A stretch of DNA of 51,871 nt from Clostridiales bacterium. GTDB lineage: Bacteria > Bacillota > Clostridia > Christensenellales > Pumilibacteraceae. The notes below the pieces were generated by a model. That model did not search any database and was not told the origin of the DNA. It was given only the letters and a program-made list of their open reading frames with translations. The stretch covers positions 1 through 51,871 of the forward strand of contig SVHR01000002.1 in the NCBI GenBank assembly GCA_015055705.1, read 5' to 3'. Both the position numbers and the translations under genes were made by a program. Positions within the stretch are counted from its first letter, which is position 1. The number at the start of each line of letters is the position of its first letter. Shown here piece after piece: positions 35,341 through 45,387 of the stretch.

Positions 35341-35376
35341 ACTTAGTTAGCGTGATACTCCGATTGGAGTATTGCG

Positions 35377-35673
35377 CTAAAGCACGAATTCCTTTAGGGA
35401 TTCGAGGTCGAGTAAGCCTACCGACTTGTCGGCAAGGTTGCCGTCCTTAAAAAGGAGCAGGGTGGGTATGCTCATAATACCAAAGCGCTTTGCAAGCTCG
35501 GGGCTTTCGTCCACGTTTACCTTGCAGATTTTTACGCCGGTGTTTTCGCGGTCAAGCTGCTCGAGGATAGGAGCAAGCATTTTGCAAGGGCCGCACCACG
35601 CCGCCCAAAAGTCGACGAGGACGGTGCCGCTGCTGATTTCGCTGTCAAAATCGTTTACCGATAAATTTTTCAT
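35377..35673 (-). CDS. trxA: Thioredoxin
   Basis: [23 protein letters not shown]...[14 protein letters not shown]. Confidence 0.94.
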   Translation of the reverse strand: MKNLSVNDFDSEISSGTVLVDFWAAWCGPCKMLAPILEQLDRENTGVKICKVNVDESPELAKRFGIMSIPTLLLFKDGNLADKSVGLLDLESLKEFVL

Positions 35674-35713
35674 AAATTACCTCCTTATGTAGTATTGACT
35701 AAATTACTACAGT

Positions 35714-37102
35714 TTATTTTGCAAGCTCTATCATAGCGTGCTTATAAATTTCTGCCGCCTTGTAAAATTCTTCGATAGAAACGTGCTCGTCAATGTTGTG
35801 AATATTAGTTTCGGTTCCCTCAAAGGTGGGGCCAAATGCTACGGTGTTGGGAAGCTCACGCGCGTAGGTTCCGCCGCCGCAAATAAGGCACTTGCCCTCC
35901 TTGCCGGTGCATTTTTCATAAACCGAAAGAAGGGTTTGCACAAGCGGAGAATCCTTTTTGATATAAAGGTTGGGAGCGTACTTTTTTTCCTCAACCTTGC
36001 TTCTGCCGGGTAGCTGATTGAGAATCTGCTTTTTGATTTCCTCGTGCGAAGCGCAAACGGGAAGTCGCATATCAAGGCTGAAATAAAGCTTGTCGTCGTC
36101 TACCTTGATGATGCCCATGCTCATGGTAAGCTCGCCGCTGACCTCGTCGCTCTTATAAATTCCAAGTGCTTCTGCGCCGGTGCTAAGGCAGATTTTTTCG
36201 TTAAAGAAGTTTACAAGGTCGCTTTTTTCGGTAAAGCAGGCAAGAAGTCTAAACAGCTTCCAGATTGCGTTGTCTGCCTTGGTAGGAGCCATTGCGTGAC
36301 CTGCTACGCCCTTTGCCTCGATGGTAATAACCTCGTCCTCTGCGGTAATCGAGTAGTCCTCGATGCGATAGCCTGCCGCCAAGATTCCGCCGACCACTTG
36401 GGTAGAGGTGAAAAGCTTGTCACAGGCCTCGCCGCCGCAGATGTCAAGAATTTGCTTGCCAAGCTCGCTGTCGCGGAAAATGCTGATTTTTGCGTGGTCA
36501 GGTACTACGTTGTAGCTTTCGCCGCCGCTGATAAACGCAACGTTCTTTGCAAAGAAGTCGTCAAGCGGAACAGAGTACATAAGGTGCAAAATTCCCTTTT
36601 CGCTGTTGATAAGCGGGAAGTCCGAATCGGGCACGAAGCTCATCGAGGGAATCTCGCCGTGGTTTACGTAATGCTTGATGCATGCGCTGCCGTGCTCCTC
36701 GTTGCAGCCTGCAATAATGCGTATACGCTTGTTAAGCTTTATTGCGCTTTCCTTAATTTCCTTAAGTGCGTGCAGGCACATAACAACGCTGCCCTTGTCG
36801 TCCACAACGCCACGGCCAAAAAGGGTGTCGTCCTTTATTACAAGCGTAAACGGATCGGTCGACCAGCCCTCGCCTGCAGGAACAACGTCGAGGTGGCAAA
36901 GTGCACCAATGCATTCCTTGCCCTCGCCGTATTCGGCATAGCCGCAGTAGCCGTCGTAGCTACCCGTCCTAAAGCCGTATTCCTCGGCCTTAGCAAGGAA
37001 CCAGTCAAGGGCCTCGCGGCAGCCCTCGCCAAACGGAGCGCCCTCCTTAGCTTCGCTCAAAACGCTTTTTATAGAAATAATTTCTGCTAAATCCTTTAAC
37101 AT
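35714..37102 (-). CDS. M20-family dipeptidase (Sapep/PepV-like)
   Basis: GALCHLDVVPAGEGWSTDPFTLVIKDDTLFGRGVVDDKGSVVMCLHALKEI; CNEEHGSACIKHYV. Confidence 0.88.
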   Translation of the reverse strand: MLKDLAEIISIKSVLSEAKEGAPFGEGCREALDWFLAKAEEYGFRTGSYDGYCGYAEYGEGKECIGALCHLDVVPAGEGWSTDPFTLVIKDDTLFGRGVVDDKGSVVMCLHALKEIKESAIKLNKRIRIIAGCNEEHGSACIKHYVNHGEIPSMSFVPDSDFPLINSEKGILHLMYSVPLDDFFAKNVAFISGGESYNVVPDHAKISIFRDSELGKQILDICGGEACDKLFTSTQVVGGILAAGYRIEDYSITAEDEVITIEAKGVAGHAMAPTKADNAIWKLFRLLACFTEKSDLVNFFNEKICLSTGAEALGIYKSDEVSGELTMSMGIIKVDDDKLYFSLDMRLPVCASHEEIKKQILNQLPGRSKVEEKKYAPNLYIKKDSPLVQTLLSVYEKCTGKEGKCLICGGGTYARELPNTVAFGPTFEGTETNIHNIDEHVSIEEFYKAAEIYKHAMIELAK

Positions 37103-37337
37103 AAATCAAAAACCTACCTTTTGTATTTGGTGGCATTCGCCGCCATAAATCAAGTGGCAAAGCAAATATGCCCTGATTAAGCCTAATTATACTAAATGTA
37201 CGGGCGCTATGTCAAGTAAAAGACAAGAATAACAAAACAAACATCAAAAAAGGGGGCAATAAACTTGCTTTATTTATAAATTTATTTTATAATATAACTA
37301 ACTTAGGCGTGTGCGCCTGCCAATCAAAGAGGTAACT

Positions 37338-38759
37338 ATGAAAGAGGTCAGAACAAGATTTGCGCCGTCCCCCACCGGCTATTTGCATATCGGCGGCTTA
37401 AGAACGGCGCTTTACGCATATTTGTATGCTAAGAAAAACGGCGGCAAGTTTATTTTGAGAATCGAGGACACCGACAGGGAAAGATACGTTCCCGGCTCGG
37501 TGGAGATTATCTATTCCACCATGAGGGACGCAGGGCTTATTTATGACGAGGGTCCGGACGTTGGCGGCGATTACGGTCCGTACATTCAAAGCGAACGCAA
37601 AAACGCATACCTCGAATACGCCAAGCAGCTTGTGGAAAACGGTAGCGCATACTACTGCTTCTGCGACAAGGAGCGCTTGGAAAAGATTCACAGCGAGGGC
37701 GCAACCAAGTACGATAAGCACTGCCTCAGCCTTAGCAAGGAGGAGGTTCAGGCTCGTCTTGACCGCGGTGACAGCTATGTAATCAGACAAAATATTCCGC
37801 TTACGGGCTCGACCACCTACACCGATATGGTGTTTGGCGACATCACGGTGGAGAACAAGGAGCTTGAGGATAACATTTTGATTAAGTCGGACGGAATGCC
37901 CACTTACAACTTTGCTAACGTGGTAGACGACCACCTTATGGGCATAAACTACGTTATTCGCGGAGTAGAGTACCTTAGCAGTACGCCCAAGTACAACCTT
38001 ATGTACGACGGCTTGGGCTGGGAGCGTCCGCACTACATTCATTTGCAGCCCATCATGCGTGACGCAACCCACAAGCTGTCTAAGCGTTACGGCGATGCAA
38101 GCTACGAGGACTTTATCAAAAAGGGATTTCTTAAGGAAGCGATTATCAACTATATCGCGCTTTTGGGCTGGAGCAGTAAGGACAATACCGAAAAGTTCAG
38201 CCTTAGTGAGCTTGTAGAAAAATTCGACCTTTCGGGCGTAAGCCATTCGCCCAGCATCTTTGACGAGCAGAAGATGAGATACATCAACTCGCTGTACGTA
38301 AAAGAGATGACCGAGGACGAATTTCACGACTACGCTATGAAGTTTTACGGTAATTACGACTATCTTAAGGGGCTTGACCTTAGGTATCTTTCGTCGTTGC
38401 TTTGCTCCCGTGTAGAGGTGTTTAGCGATATCGGCAAGCTTACCGAATTCCTTACCTGCTTTGACGGCTTTGACCTTTCTCTTTTTGCCAACGCAAAGTG
38501 GAAGACTGACGTAGAGGTTGCTAAGGCAATGCTTCCCAGCTTAATCGAGCTTACGGAGAATTCGTTTGATAGTCTTCACGACGCGCTTATCGCTTACGGC
38601 GAAAAGGCAGGGTACAAAAAGGGACAGGTGCTTTGGATTTACCGCATAGCACTTACCGGCGCGCAGTCCACTCCGGGCGGTGCTGTGGAAATGGCTTTGC
38701 TTCTTGGTAAGGAAGAAAGCCTTCGCAGACTTAACGAGTGCCTAAAGAGGCTTGGATAA
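37338..38759 (+). CDS. gltX: Glutamate-tRNA ligase
   Basis: VRTRFAPSPTGYLHIGGLRTALYAYLYAKKNGGKFILRIEDTDRERYVPGS; HKLSKRYGDAS. ATG 37338 preferred. Confidence 0.96.
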   Translation: MKEVRTRFAPSPTGYLHIGGLRTALYAYLYAKKNGGKFILRIEDTDRERYVPGSVEIIYSTMRDAGLIYDEGPDVGGDYGPYIQSERKNAYLEYAKQLVENGSAYYCFCDKERLEKIHSEGATKYDKHCLSLSKEEVQARLDRGDSYVIRQNIPLTGSTTYTDMVFGDITVENKELEDNILIKSDGMPTYNFANVVDDHLMGINYVIRGVEYLSSTPKYNLMYDGLGWERPHYIHLQPIMRDATHKLSKRYGDASYEDFIKKGFLKEAIINYIALLGWSSKDNTEKFSLSELVEKFDLSGVSHSPSIFDEQKMRYINSLYVKEMTEDEFHDYAMKFYGNYDYLKGLDLRYLSSLLCSRVEVFSDIGKLTEFLTCFDGFDLSLFANAKWKTDVEVAKAMLPSLIELTENSFDSLHDALIAYGEKAGYKKGQVLWIYRIALTGAQSTPGGAVEMALLLGKEESLRRLNECLKRLG

Positions 38760-39152
38760 ATGGAGTTTAGGGCAGTAGATACAATCAAGTGCACCACGCT
38801 TGCTTTCGTGGGTGACGCCGTGTTTTCGCTGTACGTTCGCAGTCAGCTTGGCGGCGATCCGCGCATTTCCACCAAGGAGCTTATGAGTCGAAGCTCGACC
38901 ATCGTCAGCGCGGTGGTTCAGGCTCGCATTCACGACGCAGTTTTGGACAGTCTTACCGAGGACGAGCAGGCGCTTATGAACAGATGCCGTAACGCTCACG
39001 TTGTAAACAAGGCAAAAAACGCTTCTATGCGTGAGTACAAAAAGGCGACTGCGCTGGAGGGGCTGCTCGGTGCGCTGTATCTTACAGGGCAAACCGAAAG
39101 ACTTGATAAGCTGCTAAAAATTTGTTACGAAATCGGAGGGGCTAATGAGTAA
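38760..39152 (+). CDS. mrnC: Mini-ribonuclease III
   Basis: LAFVGDAVFSLYVRSQL...RNAHVVNKAKNASMREYKKATALEGLLGALYLTG. Confidence 0.9.
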   Translation: MEFRAVDTIKCTTLAFVGDAVFSLYVRSQLGGDPRISTKELMSRSSTIVSAVVQARIHDAVLDSLTEDEQALMNRCRNAHVVNKAKNASMREYKKATALEGLLGALYLTGQTERLDKLLKICYEIGGANE

Positions 39153-39975
39153 GGCCGATAAAATTTTTGTACAAAATCTTAAGGACATAATCGAAAACGG
39201 CTTTTGGGACACGGGCTATGACGTCAGGCCGCATTGGGAGGACGGCACTCCCGCTCACACCGTAAAAAGGTTTTGTATTGTCAACCGCTACGACCTATCG
39301 CAGGAGTTCCCCATAATCACCGTGCGTAAGACGAATTTGCGTAACGCCGTGGACGAGCTTCTTTGGATTTGGCAGAAAAAAAGCAACAACGTACACGAGC
39401 TTTGCAGTCACATCTGGGACGCGTGGGCGGACGAAAGCGGCAGTATAGGCAAGGCGTACGGATATCAGCTGGGTGTAAAGCATAAGTATAAAGAGGGCGA
39501 GTTTGACCAAGTGGACAGAGTGCTGTTCGACCTGAAAAACAACAAGCTCTCCAGGCGCATTATGACCAATCTTTACGTTCATCAAGACCTTGCGGAAATG
39601 AATCTTTATCCGTGTGCGTACTCGGTGACCTTCAACGTGACGGGGGATAGGCTTAACGCCGTTCTTAATCAGCGCTCGCAGGATATGCTTACCGCCAACA
39701 ACTGGAACGTTGTTCAGTACGCCGTTTTGGTGCATATGATGGCGCAGGTCAGCGGACTTAAGGTAGGTGAGCTTGTGCACGTAATTGCAGACGCGCACCT
39801 ATATGACAGGCATATTCCCATTGCAAAAAGGCTGATTGAGGCGGAGCAGTTTGACGCTCCTAAATTTACTATAAACGAGAGCGTTGACGACTTTTATAAA
39901 TTTACGCCGGACGACTTTGTGCTTGAAGGATACAAGTTCACGCCGCTTGGCGAAAAAATCGAGGTGGCGATATGA
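39145..39975 (+). CDS. thyA: Thymidylate synthase
   Basis: HTVKRFCIVNRYDLSQEFPIITVRKTNLRNAVDELLWIW; YPCAYSVTFNV; NQRSQDMLTANNWNVVQYAVL; HIADAHLYDRHI-type motif. Confidence 0.95.
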   Translation: MSKADKIFVQNLKDIIENGFWDTGYDVRPHWEDGTPAHTVKRFCIVNRYDLSQEFPIITVRKTNLRNAVDELLWIWQKKSNNVHELCSHIWDAWADESGSIGKAYGYQLGVKHKYKEGEFDQVDRVLFDLKNNKLSRRIMTNLYVHQDLAEMNLYPCAYSVTFNVTGDRLNAVLNQRSQDMLTANNWNVVQYAVLVHMMAQVSGLKVGELVHVIADAHLYDRHIPIAKRLIEAEQFDAPKFTINESVDDFYKFTPDDFVLEGYKFTPLGEKIEVAI

Positions 39976-40466
39976 GAATTATAGTTGCCGTAAGCAGCGA
40001 CTGGGGCATTGGCAAGGATAACAAGCTACTCTTTTCGCTAAAAGAGGACATGAGGTTTTTTAGAGAAACGACCATGGGCAAGGTGGTGGTTATGGGCAAA
40101 AACACCTATCTCTCGTTGCCTAAGCGTCCGCTAAAAAACAGGACGAATATCGTGCTTAGCAGCACTCAGTTTGGTGACGGAGCAATCAGTGTAAGCAGTA
40201 TGGACGCACTTTTTGCCGAGGTTGGCAAATACGACACCGACGAGGTATACGTTATTGGCGGCGCAAGCATGTACAGGCAGATGCTTCCGTACTGCGACAT
40301 TGCTTATATTACAAAGGTAAAAGCGACTGCCGAGGCGGACACATATTTTACCGACCTTGACGCTTGCCCCGATTGGGAGTGCGTAAGGGAAAGGGACGCC
40401 GAGGACACTTATCCGATAACGTTCTGCACCTACAAAAATAACAACGTAAAGAGGTACGAGATATGA
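39972..40466 (+). CDS. folA: Dihydrofolate reductase
   Basis: MRIIVAVSSDWGIGKDNKLLFSLKEDMRFFRETTMGKVVVMGKNTYLSLP; VYVIGGASMYRQML. Confidence 0.94.
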   Translation: MRIIVAVSSDWGIGKDNKLLFSLKEDMRFFRETTMGKVVVMGKNTYLSLPKRPLKNRTNIVLSSTQFGDGAISVSSMDALFAEVGKYDTDEVYVIGGASMYRQMLPYCDIAYITKVKATAEADTYFTDLDACPDWECVRERDAEDTYPITFCTYKNNNVKRYEI

Positions 40467-41188
40467 AAATAGAAGGAAGAAACGCCGTAGCCGAGGCACT
40501 TAAGGCAGGTACGACCATCGACCGCTTGCTTGTCGAAAAGGGGCTTAAGGACGCCGGCGCACAGAGAATTATAGACGAAGCAAAAAGCCGCGGCGTAAAG
40601 ATATTTTTTAGAGATAAGCAAGCACTTGACAGAGAGAGCGCAACAAGCCGCCATCAGGGTTTTATTGCCGAGGTTACCGACTACAAGTACAGTGAGCTGG
40701 AGCAGATTTTGGAGCTTGCCGAAAGCAAAAACGAGCCACCGTTCCTGCTTATTTTGGACGGCGTAGAGGATCCGCACAACCTTGGCAGTATTTTGCGAGT
40801 TGCAGAATGCGCAGGCGTGCACGGCGTGGTAATCCCCCGTCACCGCGCTGTTTCGGTAAACGAAACGGTTATCAAGGTAAGTGCGGGTGCGTCTGCTCAT
40901 ATCAAGGTGGCAAAGGTTACCAACATCAACGACACAATCAGCGAGCTTAAAGAACGCGGTATTTGGGTATACTGTGCGGATATGGACGGAGGCTCGCTTT
41001 ATACCACCGACCTTACCGGCCCCATCGCTATCGTGGTGGGCGGCGAGGGCAAGGGTGTGGGCAAGCGCACTCGCAGTAACTGCGACGGCGTGGTGTCCAT
41101 TCCCATGTTTGGACAGGTCAATTCGCTTAACGCTTCGGTAGCGGCGGCTATTGTGGTGTACGAAAAGGTAAGGCAGAGCAACAAGTAA
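40463..41188 (+). CDS. rlmB: 23S rRNA (guanosine-2'-O-)-methyltransferase RlmB-type
   Basis: IEGRNAVAEALKAG; LLILDGVEDPHNLGSILRVAECAGVHGVVIPRHRAV; VVGGEGKGVGKRTRSNCDGVVSIPMFGQVNSLNASVAAAI. Confidence 0.92.
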   Translation: MKIEGRNAVAEALKAGTTIDRLLVEKGLKDAGAQRIIDEAKSRGVKIFFRDKQALDRESATSRHQGFIAEVTDYKYSELEQILELAESKNEPPFLLILDGVEDPHNLGSILRVAECAGVHGVVIPRHRAVSVNETVIKVSAGASAHIKVAKVTNINDTISELKERGIWVYCADMDGGSLYTTDLTGPIAIVVGGEGKGVGKRTRSNCDGVVSIPMFGQVNSLNASVAAAIVVYEKVRQSNK

Positions 41189-41253
41189 GGCTACTCTTGC
41201 GTTTTGCGTAAAATTTTAGGAAAACAAATAATTTATAAAAGAGGTATAAAAAT

Positions 41254-41976
41254 ATGCGTAGAAGAATTATTGCAGGAAACTGGAAGATGAACATGACCAA
41301 GGCTGAGGCAAAGCAGTTTATGGCTGACTTTTTGCCCCTTTGCAAGGATGCAAAATGCGACACCGTGCTTTGCGTTCCGTTCACTGATATTCATAGAGTA
41401 TACAAGCTTGCGATCGGCAGCAATGTTAAGGTTGGCGCGCAAAACGTAGCTTGGGCAGACAAGGGCGCATTCACCGGCGAGATTTCGGCTGAGATGCTTA
41501 AAGAGGTTGGTGCAGAGTACGTAATCATCGGCCACAGCGAGCGCAGAGCTTACTTTGGCGAAACGGACGAAACCGTTAATATGCGCACCAAGCAAGCACT
41601 CAAAAACGGACTTAAGCCCATTGTTTGCGTAGGCGAAACGCTCGACCAGCGCGAGGGTGGCAAGACCGAGGAGGTTCTTGCAAATCAGGTTAAGAAGGGT
41701 CTTGAGGGAATAACCGAGGAGGTTATTATCGCTTACGAGCCTGTTTGGGCAATCGGTACGGGCAAAACCGCTACCCCCGAAATGGCAAACGAAACCATCG
41801 GCTTTATTCGCAGTGTAGCACAGCCGCTTGTTGGCGACGTTAGTATTCTTTACGGCGGCAGCATGAATGCGGCTAACGCACAAAGCCTTTTGAACATGGA
41901 GCATATCGACGGCGGACTTATTGGCGGCGCAAGCCTTAAGCCCAATGACTTCTCGGTGATCGTAAACTGCGACTAA
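41254..41976 (+). CDS. tpiA: Triosephosphate isomerase
   Basis: RRRIIAGNWKMNMTKAEA; VIIGHSERRAYFGETDE; IIAYEPVWAIGTGKTATPE; LYGGSMNAANA. Confidence 0.96.
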   Translation: MRRRIIAGNWKMNMTKAEAKQFMADFLPLCKDAKCDTVLCVPFTDIHRVYKLAIGSNVKVGAQNVAWADKGAFTGEISAEMLKEVGAEYVIIGHSERRAYFGETDETVNMRTKQALKNGLKPIVCVGETLDQREGGKTEEVLANQVKKGLEGITEEVIIAYEPVWAIGTGKTATPEMANETIGFIRSVAQPLVGDVSILYGGSMNAANAQSLLNMEHIDGGLIGGASLKPNDFSVIVNCD

Positions 41977-41985
41977 GGAGTTACG

Positions 41986-43494
41986 ATGAAAAAGACAGAC
42001 GCACTTATAATCCTGGATGGCTTTGGTAAGGGTGGATGCGGCATGGGCAATGCAATAGAAAAGGCAGGAGTGCCTAATTTCAAAAAGCTTATTTCCGAGT
42101 ATCCGCACACCTGTATCAGCGCTTCGGGTCTTAGCGTAGGCTTGCCCGAGGGACAAATGGGAAACAGCGAGGTCGGACACCTCAACCTCGGTGCGGGCAG
42201 AGTTATCTATCAGGATATTACCCGTATCGACAAGGCTATCGCGGACGGCGACTTTTTTGAAAACAAGCAATTTAACGCCGCAATCGACAACGCATTAGAT
42301 AAGGGTACTGCGCTTCATATTGCAGGACTTCTTGGCAACGGCGGCGTGCATAGCTCGATTAACCATTTATTTGCTCTTGTCGAGCTTTGCCATAGACGTG
42401 GGCTTAAAAACGTGTACATTCACGCAATTACGGACGGACGAGATACCGCACCCGACAGCGCTCTTGGATTTGTGGAGCAGTTGGAGGCAAAGTGCCGCGA
42501 GATTGGCGTAGGCAAGGTGGCTACCGTGGTGGGTAGGTTCTATTATATGGACCGTGACAACCGCTGGGAGCGTGTTCAAAGAGCGTACGACTGCGTTTTT
42601 GACGGCAAGGGCGAGCGCGCGGCAGGTGCAATCGAGGCGATAAAGACCTCGTATAACAGCGGCGTAACCGATGAGTTTATCGTGCCTGTTTTGATAGGCG
42701 ACTACGACGGGGTGAAGGACGGCGACAGCTATATCTTTTATAACTTCCGCGCAGACCGTGCAAGAGAGATGTCGCACGTAATTTTGGACGACGACTTTAC
42801 GGGCTTTGCTCGCACCAAAAAGGACGTGTTCTATGTAGGTATGACCGAGTACGATGCTTCGCTTGATATGCGTATTGCGTTTGGCCCTAAGGATATTCGC
42901 AACACGCTCGGCGAGTTCGTTGCGGCGCAGGGGCTTACGCAGACCCGCGTTGCCGAAACAGAAAAGTACGCACACGTAACCTTCTTTTTTAACGGCGGAG
43001 TCGAGCAGCCCAACAAAAATGAAAGTCGTGTTCTCGTGCCCAGTCCCAAGGTAGCGACCTACGACCTTAAGCCCGAAATGAGCGCTTACGAGGTTACAGA
43101 TAAGGCGCTGGAGGCTGTTGGCAAAACCGATTTGCTTATTATGAACTATGCCAACTGCGACATGGTTGGACACACCGGCATTATGGATGCGGCGGTTCAA
43201 GCCGTAAAGGCAGTTGACGAGTGCTTTATAAGGGTGGTAGAGGCAGTAGTGGCTACCGGCGGAAGCGTAATTGTTACCGCAGACCATGGCAATGCAGAGT
43301 GTATGACGGTAGGCGACAAGCCGATGACTGCGCATACAACCAATGTAGTGCCTCTTGTTATTGCAGGCGATAAGGCAAGGGGCAAGGCTTTGCGAGAGGA
43401 CGGTGCGCTTTGCGACGTTGCGCCTACGCTACTTGCTCTTATGGGTCTTACTCCCCCTGCCGAGATGGAAGGAAAAAACCTTTTGACAGAATAA
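41986..43494 (+). CDS. gpmI: 2,3-bisphosphoglycerate-independent phosphoglycerate mutase
   Basis: LIILDGFGKG, PEGQMGNSEVGHLNLGAGRVIYQDITRID, HAITDGRDTAPDSALGF, VTADHGNAECM. Confidence 0.96.
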   Translation: MKKTDALIILDGFGKGGCGMGNAIEKAGVPNFKKLISEYPHTCISASGLSVGLPEGQMGNSEVGHLNLGAGRVIYQDITRIDKAIADGDFFENKQFNAAIDNALDKGTALHIAGLLGNGGVHSSINHLFALVELCHRRGLKNVYIHAITDGRDTAPDSALGFVEQLEAKCREIGVGKVATVVGRFYYMDRDNRWERVQRAYDCVFDGKGERAAGAIEAIKTSYNSGVTDEFIVPVLIGDYDGVKDGDSYIFYNFRADRAREMSHVILDDDFTGFARTKKDVFYVGMTEYDASLDMRIAFGPKDIRNTLGEFVAAQGLTQTRVAETEKYAHVTFFFNGGVEQPNKNESRVLVPSPKVATYDLKPEMSAYEVTDKALEAVGKTDLLIMNYANCDMVGHTGIMDAAVQAVKAVDECFIRVVEAVVATGGSVIVTADHGNAECMTVGDKPMTAHTTNVVPLVIAGDKARGKALREDGALCDVAPTLLALMGLTPPAEMEGKNLLTE

Positions 43495-43506
43495 CAGCTA
43501 TACGTA

Positions 43507-43980
43507 TTAGTGTTTTTGAGCATTATTGCTTTTTACAAGCTCTTCTACGCGGACGGCAACCGATTCGGCAAGCGAATAAACAAAGCCGAGTCGGACGGAT
43601 GCAAACCGCTTGTCGCTTGGAGGATAGCAGGTCGTTACTGCGGTAACCGAGATATCTCCCACCCAAGGCAGGTTTTTTCCGCTTGCCGCACCCGGCTTTA
43701 GACCGCCGTGACTGACATAGATATTGCCCACGTTTTTGCCAACGCAAGAATCGACGGCAATCACGGTGGAGGTATGCTTATGCTTTATAAAGGAATAATA
43801 TTCGGTAAGATTAAGGGCTGTTATGGGGCGGATTAGCGTTCCGTACACGTAAGCCGGAAGTCCTCGTGACACAAGAAGCTGTCCTACAAGCGGGCCAAGG
43901 CAGTCGCCGCTTACCGAGTCGGTGCCTATGCACATAACGACGGGTAGATTTTTGCATTTCATACCAGTGATTATAGACAC
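43507..43980 (-). CDS. yyaC: Spore protease YyaC-like (DUF1256)
   Basis: CIGTDSVSGDCLGPLVGQLL...VIAVDSCVGKNVGNIYVSHGGLKPGAASGKNLPWVGDISVTAV. Confidence 0.85.
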   Translation of the reverse strand: MSIITGMKCKNLPVVMCIGTDSVSGDCLGPLVGQLLVSRGLPAYVYGTLIRPITALNLTEYYSFIKHKHTSTVIAVDSCVGKNVGNIYVSHGGLKPGAASGKNLPWVGDISVTAVTTCYPPSDKRFASVRLGFVYSLAESVAVRVEELVKSNNAQKH

Positions 43981-44009
43981 ATATCAAAAGATTATTCAAG
44001 GAGGATTAT

Positions 44010-44852
44010 ATGCTTGATTTTGCTTTTATCATTATAATAGCGATAAGCACGGTATTGGGCTTTGTGTTTGGCTTTTTCAAGACACTCAAATCCTTTTTGG
44101 GCTGGTTTGTGTGCTCGGTATTTGCTTTTATGTGTGCACAAGCACTTGCCGACGCGTTTTTGTCGGCGTCAATGGCGGCAAAAATCGTAAGCGGCGGCTC
44201 TATTTACGATTCCGTTTACGGCGTTTTGCCCGACGAAATCAAGAGTATTTCGATGGAAACAATAAGGCAGTCCATCGCCGCAGGCGAAAGTGAAGCGCAA
44301 ATTGCGTTAAAAATCGCAAACGAGGCAGGTGGAATAGCCAAGCTGTTTACGACGGTTATTCAGTCGGCAGTTAGCACACCGCTGTATCTAAACAGCACGC
44401 TACAAAACGTGGCGCAGGTGCTTGCGGTAGAGCTTACCTACCATATTTACGTCGTAATCGTTGCGATTGTTTTCTTTATCGTGCTTCGCATAATTATTAT
44501 GGGCGTTGCTATTATGGGCGAAGCCAAAAGCCGAAAGGACAGCAGGGAAAGGGCAGAAAAAAAGAAGGGCAGAATACTCAAGAATTTGCTTACCGACAGA
44601 CTCTTGGGTCTTGCCGTAGGCTTAGTGCGAGGCGTAGCATACGGCTGTATTTTGCTTATGATAATTTCTTACTGTGCGGGGCTGGGCGAGAATATTCAAA
44701 AGCAGGTTGACGAGTCAAAAATAAGCGCAGCAATCACAGCGCCGCTAACCGAGGCGTTTAGCGAAAGAATAAGCACCGACATAGAAGAAAACGAAAGATA
44801 TATGGGTCTTGTTGCCGCCTTGGAAGAAAGATTGGCATCAGAGGCGGAATAA
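44010..44852 (+). CDS. CvpA family membrane protein
   Basis: LDFAFIIIIAISTVLGFVFGFFKTLKSFLGWFVCSVFAFMCAQALA N-terminal pattern; multi-TM. Confidence 0.75.
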   Translation: MLDFAFIIIIAISTVLGFVFGFFKTLKSFLGWFVCSVFAFMCAQALADAFLSASMAAKIVSGGSIYDSVYGVLPDEIKSISMETIRQSIAAGESEAQIALKIANEAGGIAKLFTTVIQSAVSTPLYLNSTLQNVAQVLAVELTYHIYVVIVAIVFFIVLRIIIMGVAIMGEAKSRKDSRERAEKKKGRILKNLLTDRLLGLAVGLVRGVAYGCILLMIISYCAGLGENIQKQVDESKISAAITAPLTEAFSERISTDIEENERYMGLVAALEERLASEAE

Positions 44853-44874
44853 AAGCTAAATAGGATAATAGATA

Positions 44875-44907
44875 AAAAAGCATTTTCCGTAGCGGAAAAT
44901 GCTTTTT
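44875..44907 (+). terminator. Strong hairpin terminator
   Basis: AAAAAGCATTTTCC-gtagc-GGAAAATGCTTTTT. Confidence 0.8.
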
Positions 44908-44927
44908 GCATTGTCAAAATTTTTACT

Positions 44928-45359
44928 TTACAATGTAAATTTGGGCGGTGGGTTAAACGGGGCTAAAAAAATTACGTCGTAAGTAATAAGCTCAAAAATC
45001 ATAAAGCCCACAACGCACAGCACGGTAACGGCCATTACCATAAGCGCGATTATCGAGCCGAGATATTTTGCTCGCAGTCTTTCGGTAATAGCAAGGTAGG
45101 CTGATATAAGCAGTAGTACGCCCATTGGTACGATAACCGAAGAAAACATGTTCAGCCCAAGCGTTTCGTTTATCTTATAACAGATAATGCATACAAAAAA
45201 GAGTAGCAACGCCGAAATGGACGCGAACATTGCTATTTTTGTAAACAGCCTCGTGGACTGCGGGCTTCGGTTTTCCAGCTCGACCGAATGATTGATAGAA
45301 TCTTCAAAATTCATACGCTGTAATATATTACTTTGATGGCGGCTATAACAAAAGGGCAT
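44928..45359 (-). CDS. Small multi-TM membrane protein of unknown function (start likely 45314)
   Basis: Four hydrophobic segments; MNFEDSINHSVELENRSPQ is the more plausible start. Confidence 0.55.
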   Translation of the reverse strand: MPFCYSRHQSNILQRMNFEDSINHSVELENRSPQSTRLFTKIAMFASISALLLFFVCIICYKINETLGLNMFSSVIVPMGVLLLISAYLAITERLRAKYLGSIIALMVMAVTVLCVVGFMIFELITYDVIFLAPFNPPPKFTL

Positions 45360-45378
45360 AGGTTTATATGCCCTTTTT
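45350..45378 (-). terminator. Terminator downstream of rpsT
   Basis: AAAAGGGCATA-ggttta-TATGCCCTTTTT. Confidence 0.75.
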
Positions 45379-45387
45379 ATAATCTAA

